Positions 57,587 to 64,000 of a stretch of 64,000 bases of DNA are shown in pieces; position 1 is the stretch's first letter; every line of letters begins with the position of its first letter. The stretch comes from Lasiodiplodia sp. COLG20 (lineage: Eukaryota; Ascomycota; Dothideomycetes; Botryosphaeriales; Botryosphaeriaceae), in assembly GCA_009801085.1 (NCBI GenBank), contig VNWV01000005.1, positions 2,914,001 through 2,978,000 on the forward strand, read 5' to 3'. Position numbers and translations under genes: made by a program. The notes beneath the pieces are model-generated. The model made no database searches, was not told the DNA's origin, and saw only the letters and a list, made by a program, of their open reading frames with translations.

Positions 57587-59770
57587 ATGCCGATTTCTGT
57601 CGTCAGTGCTTCGTCTCGCCTCGTCTTTGTCGACTTGCGTCGAGTACCAACAGGACTGCAAAGTCTGTACAGATGCAGTTCGACCCGCATGCGCCTCGAA
57701 GAATGCTGTTAGTTCGACATCACGTGCGTTGATGGCCTGAGGCAGACTGGTGCCTGGTCTCGCGACTTCCTCAAAGGTCGCCGCTAGCAGGTCTTGGCAT
57801 CTCGACGCCTCGCGTCCCGCCGCAACGCACAACCTCCACAACTCCTCATCTCACACGTGCATGACTGCGACGCTCTCGATTTGAGCTTGCAACCCCTTCT
57901 GAGAGTCCCCTGGCTGCCTTTTGCGACACGCCCGCCCAGTCTGCCGGTTCCTTGCGGCGTGACCTCGCAAACGCTCAAGAGTCGACTGCACACCAACCAA
58001 GCGAATGCACAAACAGCGAGTCGGCCCAGAATCCATCACTGAGGTCGACGTTGCGGACTCGACGTGACGAACAACTTGACTGGCCTGGATCCGAACCGGA
58101 GAACGTCGCTCGCCTGACCGTGCTTCTGCAGCTAGTTTGAGGAAAGTCGTCTCACGGAAACGTTGCTCTCTTAGCTCCGCCGTACTTGACTCCGGACTGA
58201 TTGATGCGATGTCATGCTCCGCAGGTCTTGCTACTTCCAAGCTTCGAATGTTCCTCAGGCATCCATCCTCAACCGAAACTGCGAGGCCGCAACACCATCG
58301 AAACCACGGGCCGCCGACTCTCAGCTTTGCAAACGGGAGGTGCAAGCATCTTTTCAAGCCCTTCCCGCATGCTCATGGTTGGCGTTCCGCACGCTGGCGC
58401 GCAAGTGCAATCCGCATCGCCTTGCCGAGTGTACCGGGTTCTGTCCCAGTGCTGGAGTCCATTTTTCCAGCATGTCGGCCCCTCATGCAGTACGCGATTG
58501 CAAAGGAAACGGCGAATAACGATCCCGACGAGAGCCCGCCGCCGGCTACGCCAAAGCGCAGGCCAAGATCCGGATCCGCACGCAAGGATGGCGAGCGCCA
58601 GAAAGGATTCCGAGTCGCGTTGTAGCACACTGCACAGGTATCGCACTTCGTCCAGACAATTACGACGCGAGTGTTTCAGGCCGCAGAGCGCGCCAGGCCG
58701 GCGGTCGAAGCTTGCACAGCGGCAGTGGCGTAAGCCGATCGTCTCCAGCAAACTGCGAGCAAGTCAGCGGTGAATCTTCGGGTCAACTGGCGCTCCAGAC
58801 GTACCAAAGGACCATGAGTTGCTCCCAACGAACAGCAAGACGCCTTGCACATGACGGGGCGAGTGCGTGGAGGCTGAGAGGCAAAGAAGGTGCAGTCGAC
58901 ATGCAGAGAAGCCACGTCTCCTCACAGGGACCGACTTCCAGCACCCAGGGCCGCTCCTGACGCCTTCGTCCCAGTAAAATACTTGCACCTGCTGCGTGTG
59001 GGGATGAAACTCAGGAAAACACTGGCCAGGAATATACTGGCACCCAACTCAACCACCATGTTCCACTCGTTGACAACCGAGTGGGAAGATTGCTTTCTTT
59101 GCAACAAGTTGCACTGCCATTCATGCTTATAGTACTTGTACTTGTGTACAAAGTTTTGCTGGAGACGGATGTTCTGCATCTCGCTCCAGATTGCCTTTGA
59201 TCTGATACACTCAGATCACTGTTAGTATAGAACTGTAGCACTTGCTCGTTCTGTCAATGCTGGACACGAGATTTGTCCTGTGCTTGGATTTGTCGTCCTT
59301 GTGATGTTGTACATTTCATGAAACGTTGTTGCATCGCCATGTACACGCACGCAACCGCCGTTGCAGTGTCGCGCAACCTTCCTTCGAAGAAGCAAAGAGG
59401 CCATGCAGTCATCACGACAGCAGCCATCTCATGGACACCAGCTTCCCACCAATCCAGGCATCTATTCTATTGTCGCATCTGCATGATTGTTTCCAACACG
59501 CGCACGCAAGTAGTGTCACAGTCTTCAAGCTCTCTATAGGGCAGTACGCTTTGCTACATGTCCCTCCAAAGCGCAACAGAATGCAAAGGGATCACGCTCT
59601 AGACCTACAGTCACTTTGAAAACACATCACTACCACCAGCAAGCCTCGTGTCTTCGCATCGCACCGCGGCTTTCTGAAAAAAATCACTCAATTGCCCATT
59701 GTTGACTTCGCTCCATCACGCACCTGATTGTTACGCTTCCGCATTTCTCTACTTTCTCTACTGGCCTTCC

Positions 59771-59815
59771 CCTTCCACGCTTCTCCAACATGCAACGTTT
59801 GCAGAGGATTCAAAG
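59771..59815 (+). repeat. Dispersed repeat R2, copy 2
   Basis: cttccacgcttctccaacat then gcaacgtttgcagaggattc. Confidence 0.7.
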
Positions 59816-60420
59816 CTAACTTCGCGCGATCCTCGATAACCTGCGCCACGGCTTCCCAAACCGTTTCTACGGACAGTCCAACTGAGCTTTTTACGTGGAT
59901 CAAATGTGCTACGCAGCGAATGGTATCGAAAGATCAACGAGTGCCTCTCGAACAGCGGAATCGAAAGACATCGCATTTATTTGCAGCAGAGTCGCACTTG
60001 GACATCAACCGCTCGATGTGTTTTGGCTGGCAGAGTGTCATGCATTTCCATCGCCAAGATGAATGGCTCTGCCAGCGGGTGAAGATTCATTGCAAACATG
60101 CGCATCGCGGCCACTTCAAGCAACACTCCCGGTTTCTACAGAGTCAATACGCAGACGGTAGAGCTTCAACACTCGTAAGATCATCATACCAGCTATCAGG
60201 CACACTTAAAAGCTTTCGATATAAGCCTTAGTGACATTTACCAGAGAGACTTATGGGTAATCCCTACTGTCGGAGCACCTCCGTCAACTCAGAGCGACCA
60301 CCATGCTCATCTGGCGCTCTTTGATCAAGCCGTAGCTCTCACAGACGACCTCGACCAATATCAAGGTAGAGCCAAAACCAAGACATAACAGACACTAGCT
60401 GATCCAATACAGATGCCGGC

Positions 60421-61150
60421 ATCGAAGCCCCGGGTTACCATGTTTCCGACCATACAGTCCACGGCGATTTGATGGGCTTTAACCTAGCTACGCGGAACAA
60501 TGCCGAGTACTATAAGCTACATGGACATGCTGGCCTGGAACAACATTCTTGATGGGATAATAAGCCACCGAGCAAGCCATTCATCGCCTACTGCAAGACG
60601 ACATACAACTTTCCAAAGCTCCCACCAGACAGACTGGGAGTAGCTGATGTTAATCCACCTCGGGATTGAGCAGAATGTTGGCCTACGGTCATGTCATTTA
60701 CTAGAGGCTGAATGGCCTCAAAGCTCTTCGTGTCCATCCGTACATACGGCTTCAAACCATCTTCTTCGGTCTCTGTTCCCCTCCAAGTAGGCTCGTCACT
60801 CGGAGCCTCCAAAATAAGACCAAGATGGAGCACGAATCTCGACGTTACTTCACTTCACATCAGAAAGCTGGCTGAACCTACCTATCGTCCCCTCTTAGTT
60901 CGACTCTTTGAGCATGGTACAACCCCTCCGGGCCTTCGCCAACTCACCCCGTACTGGAGCATGGTCGATATGAGCCTAAAGGCTCGCTCAAGGAGATTCC
61001 GGAAGACACTGTTGGCGAGCATGCCGTGATCGTGGAACCACGGGCACTTATCAACCGCAGACGGTTTCGAGTTCTTGAACACAGTTTCAAGATGCACAAG
61101 AGTATGGATCGAGGCAAATGCCACCCATCTCATCAGCGGGAGTGCCACTG
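60421..61150 (+). pseudogene. Degenerate coding relic, unknown family
   Basis: Protein-like stretches lie in different frames and are split by stops: near 60421-60552 (APGYHVSDHTVHGDLMGFN then a TGA), 60553-60668 (KPFIAYCKTTYNFPKLPP then TGA), and about 60945-61149 (RYEPKGSLKEIPEDTVGEH then TAA). The composition is clearly more protein-like than neighbouring ORFs, but I recognise no family. It could be a multi-exon gene with introns at the breaks rather than a relic. Confidence 0.4.
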
Positions 61151-61599
61151 GCATGCTTAAAAGAAAAGAAATCGAAGCTGAAGATGGAGAATCCTCTCGA
61201 CAAGAAGAACATTGTCATGTCCTCAGTAAGCTGTCCAGCCGAAATTCGAAGTGTAGGATTTGTACACCAGCCAGAAAAGAAAGAGCACAGAATGCATGTC
61301 GGGATGGCATGCTTTTCATCACCACGGTATGCTCTAAGACTTCGCACCGGGAAACATCGATCAGAGACCTATTTAATCCAGTGAATAAGTGTCTCGAGGC
61401 TTGCACTACGTCTGTTTGGGTAGTGCGCGTTTGAAAGCCTCTCAAACTACGTGGTTTCGAACCTCCACCGAAGCAGCGTTGCCTCATCGCACAACTCCAG
61501 TGTCACGGACAGTATGTTAACTGACCACGCTACAACGAACCTCAACCATTCGGTCCATTCAAATACTCCTTTACTCTCAAGAAAGCCATTCAGTGCAAC

Positions 61600-62000
61600 C
61601 CAAGAGAACATTTCCACAGGCCCCAAGCAGCTTCGTCAAGCGAACACGGCACCCGCAAGAACTAGAGCTGGAGCAAATCGGTGAGGAGAGAATCCGACAT
61701 CCGTGAGAGCAACGGCGTCTGCAAGAATCAAAGAAGTACAGTTCGGACGTACAGCCAGCCATCGCTCACATTGGCGGATCCCGTATTTTTGGGACCTACA
61801 ACCGTTTAGGGAGGTCTCAACGTAAAGCTGCACCAATCCCTACCGAATCCCGGTACCAGAACTTTCTCCAGCGTTGCACATCCTCATGATGACTTTCCTT
61901 TTGCTTTTTGAGTAAATCGTTAGAGCTCCATCGAAATCAAAGTTTACAGGCAAACAGCACTACGCACGACCTCAAGCAAATTACCGACCTACTCAGCTGC
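61600..62000 (+). repeat. Long dispersed repeat R3, copy 2
   Basis: Same blocks and order as 54150-54460 (fallen to moderate identity, with a longer middle), 7.4 kb away in direct orientation. Confidence 0.75.
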
Positions 62001-62262
62001 CGACAGATGCCAACTTCCAAAGTTCAAGATCACCTGCAATTAAGAAATACGAACCCGGGGATTGCCAATTACCCCTAGATCTAATCGACCATTGCGGTGG
62101 CGACCAACTTTCCAACGTAAATGGTTGTTGCTGTTTTCGAAGCACGCTAAGAAGCTAAACGCGACGGTCCGCGAGTGAAGTGGTTGAAAGCAAGTGGCCT
62201 GTGGCTATTTACTCCAACTGTGGCACTACTGGAATAAATCCTACTGCAGCCTTCGACTTAGA

Positions 62263-62340
62263 GATGAAAGAAAGTCTTATTAACTTCGCAGTCTCTATCA
62301 CGCATCTTTAGAGAATGCTATGTTTGCACGATGCGTCATT
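62263..62340 (+). repeat. Dispersed repeat R1
   Basis: Reads gatgaaagaaagtcttatta, then acttcgcagtctctatcacg and the gtttgcacgatgcgtcattg end; one of three long copies. Confidence 0.75.
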
Positions 62341-62467
62341 GGACAGCCCGGGATCTACGCCAGAAGTCCATAGCTTGTTACATTTCAACGTTTCTCTGAG
62401 CTGCAGCGCTTGTAGAAGATGGGCTTTCTCTCCTAGCATTCCACTTCATGCACTCGACATCCTTCAG

Positions 62468-62512
62468 CTTCCACGCTTTTCCGATATGCAACGTTTGCAG
62501 AGGATTCAAAGT
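62468..62512 (+). repeat. Dispersed repeat R2, copy 3
   Basis: cttccacgcttttccgatat then gcaacgtttgcagaggattc. Confidence 0.7.
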
Positions 62513-62819
62513 TGTGATTTTGTCTAAGAATCGAATAATGGACTTTTCACAACCTGCATGCGTGCATTGAATATGCTACAGAACAGTTTCGAGCTGGGAA
62601 AGACAATAACGAAGAGTCGCACGCGGGAAAGTTTGTAGCGGTTTACCTTCTGCTCCAGGCTAGCAGCGTACACAGTCTTAAGAGGTACTCGTTACCATCA
62701 GACGCAATTGGTACAACACTCCGACACTCACCTTCAAAGAATGGTCCGTTTGCACGACGCCTCTACGAAGACAACAGGCATCCTTTTAATGTAATCAGCT
62801 ACTTCAAAAAAGGGACGAC

Positions 62820-63208
62820 ATGCTTGACGTCGGAGCCAAGATGGTCCAAAAGTCCGTTCGCGCCTTCATCGCCGCCGCTGAAGCCGAAGGAGAAGCTACA
62901 AGATTCGACACGATACGCCGTGGACTCTATATCCACGGCTTCGCTCAAGCTTGGTTTTAAGCTGAGGACCACTCATGGTTGAGACGCGGTCCCCGCATCG
63001 ACAATTGGAAGAAATCCATACTCTCTTATTATAAGAGAGAGCACGAAGCGCGGACGTTCGAGACAAGAGGCCCGTTACCATATTTATCCTCGACTGCGTA
63101 GACCTTGCCCGAGACCACAAATTGATCCAGGCCCACAACCCCTTCGACTTCAAATTGCGCAAGTTTATCAAGAAACTACGCGAAAGACCACCTTACGTTT
63201 CTACATAA
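62820..63208 (+). pseudogene. Frameshifted transposon-like coding relic
   Basis: From ATG 62820 the frame reads VQKSVRAFIAAAEAEGEATR and on to GLYIHGFAQAWF before TAA at 62958; it then continues with AEDHSWLRRG and NWKKSILSYYKREHEART and, after a frame change near 63068, with FILDCVDLARDHKLIQAH up to a final TAA. One stop and one frameshift within 390 bp show decay. The helical, basic character is like a gag-type or structural protein piece of a mobile element, but no reverse transcriptase or integrase lies beside it. Confidence 0.5.
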
Positions 63209-63969
63209 AGCGAGTCGAGAAGCAGCGGAATCCTACTCATCTCAGAAAAGGAAACCTAGAACACTCCGGACTTATTTTATCGCTATCCTTTAATAATCAT
63301 TTCCGACCGCGGCCCTAGGTTTACCAGCTCGTTCTGGGCTAGAATATGGCACAAGCTGGAATAAACGTCCATAACGCAACTTCAAAGAATGCTACGCTTT
63401 TAGCAAGATGCCCGATTGAAGGATAATGAGTAGAGATCGATGTCACACAAATGAAACGAAGCTCTACCACATCTGCCGCCGCCGCCACGGCATTCAGCAT
63501 CCAACTTACAAACGGCTAGCCTCTAAAGGGTAATTGCTCCACGACCACCTCTTTCGCTTAGCACACCCTCTCGATGTCGCCACGCCAGTTCGTCGACCCA
63601 TGCTACCGTCAAGACTTCCGTAGCGGTGTGGATATTGCCAAGGTCCACAGCCAGGCGATCCCTTTTGTATGCGAGGGCTGAGGTGTCGGCTTTAGTCTGC
63701 TCAGCAGTCTCTATCAGCACTTGGAGAGTAGTAGAACAAGCTCGCTACAAAGAAGGTTCAAGAGCAAATTTCCAGGCCAATTACCTCAGGACGCCTCTAC
63801 CTTGGGCAATCGGCCTTTATGTGGCCGGTCTTATCGTAGCCATAGCAGATGCTATCTTCTCCCCCCGACCTACATAATCCGGCGCTCACGTCACCCGTCT
63901 GGGCAGTATACCTGTCCTACCCACACACTCACACTTCTCTTCCTTCCTTACAACATTACCCACGTCAGT

Positions 63970-64000
63970 ATGACTTCATCAAGCGATTCTGGCATGCTCA
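63970..64000 (+). CDS. Possible start of a new gene, cut by window end
   Basis: An ATG at 63970 opens MTSSSDSGML up to the last base. It is preceded by a C/T-rich leader (cacacttctcttccttcctt at 63927-63946) like those before real starts in this window. Only ten codons are visible, so this is a weak call. Confidence 0.35.
   Translation, partial: MTSSSDSGML

Larger units (their letters stand above)
47485..63969. other. Repeat-rich, gene-poor compartment
   Basis: 16.5 kb without one intact gene that I can support. Open frames are short (up to 177 codons) and of random or repeat-driven composition. The region contains a minisatellite, dispersed repeat families, a foldback element, a GGC run, an A-rich tract and degenerate coding relics, listed separately. 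It is not strikingly AT-rich, so it does not look like heavily RIP-mutated DNA. Confidence 0.6.

Noticed and set aside
59728..60231. 167-codon ORF
   Set aside because: Starts within repeat R2 and has random composition; not supported as a gene.

Overview
The window is nuclear DNA of a filamentous ascomycete (Pezizomycotina; a Dothideomycete is my guess from protein similarity remembered, not searched). The evidence is the short introns (about 42-60 nt, GT...AG, with CTAAC/CTGAC branch sites), the compact one-gene-per-2-kb layout, HET and NACHT genes, Zn2Cys6 regulators, velvet-type sequence and a CCAAT-binding HapE subunit. All exon borders below were worked out by hand from splice signals, reading phase and restored family motifs; there was no transcript evidence.

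Region 1 (1-5.3 kb) is housekeeping: the C-terminal part of the SUMO E1 subunit Aos1, a phytanoyl-CoA-dioxygenase-like enzyme, the GPI-mannosyltransferase subunit Pbn1, and a divergent SARAF-like membrane protein. Region 2 (5.6-12.7 kb) is accessory: a HET-domain protein, tail to tail (92 bp) with a short NACHT/STAND NTPase that lacks a repeat domain, then a secreted S41-type protease. Region 3 (13-20.4 kb) holds a BTB-like gene with an in-frame TAG, a Spo12-family cell-cycle protein, the urease chaperone UreF and a cytochrome P450. Region 4 (20.4-24 kb) is gene-poor apart from a 74-codon ORF that starts MGCNCS.

Region 5 (24-37.7 kb) is again housekeeping: mitochondrial ribosomal protein uS10m, TRAPP subunit Trs33, cytosolic malate dehydrogenase, HapE, the rRNA-processing factor Fcf2, purine nucleoside phosphorylase and a large secreted protein of unknown function. 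Region 6 (38.5-47.5 kb) has a single-pass surface protein and then a likely co-regulated group: a peroxisomal FAD amine oxidase, a Zn2Cys6 regulator and a divergent cupin. Both enzymes end in the same tripeptide, AKL, which is a type-1 peroxisomal signal. This is followed by an unusual gene that joins a velvet-like N-terminal half to a C-terminal zinc-finger region.

Region 7 (47.5-64 kb) is a 16-kb compartment with no intact gene I can support. It has a 30-bp minisatellite, several dispersed repeat families present in direct and inverted copies, a 282-bp foldback element with 76-bp arms, and frameshifted coding relics. A possible new gene begins 31 bp before the window ends.

The strongest candidates for something undescribed are the velvet plus zinc-finger protein, the HET/STAND pair with an intron cutting the P-loop, and the oxidase-regulator-cupin group.
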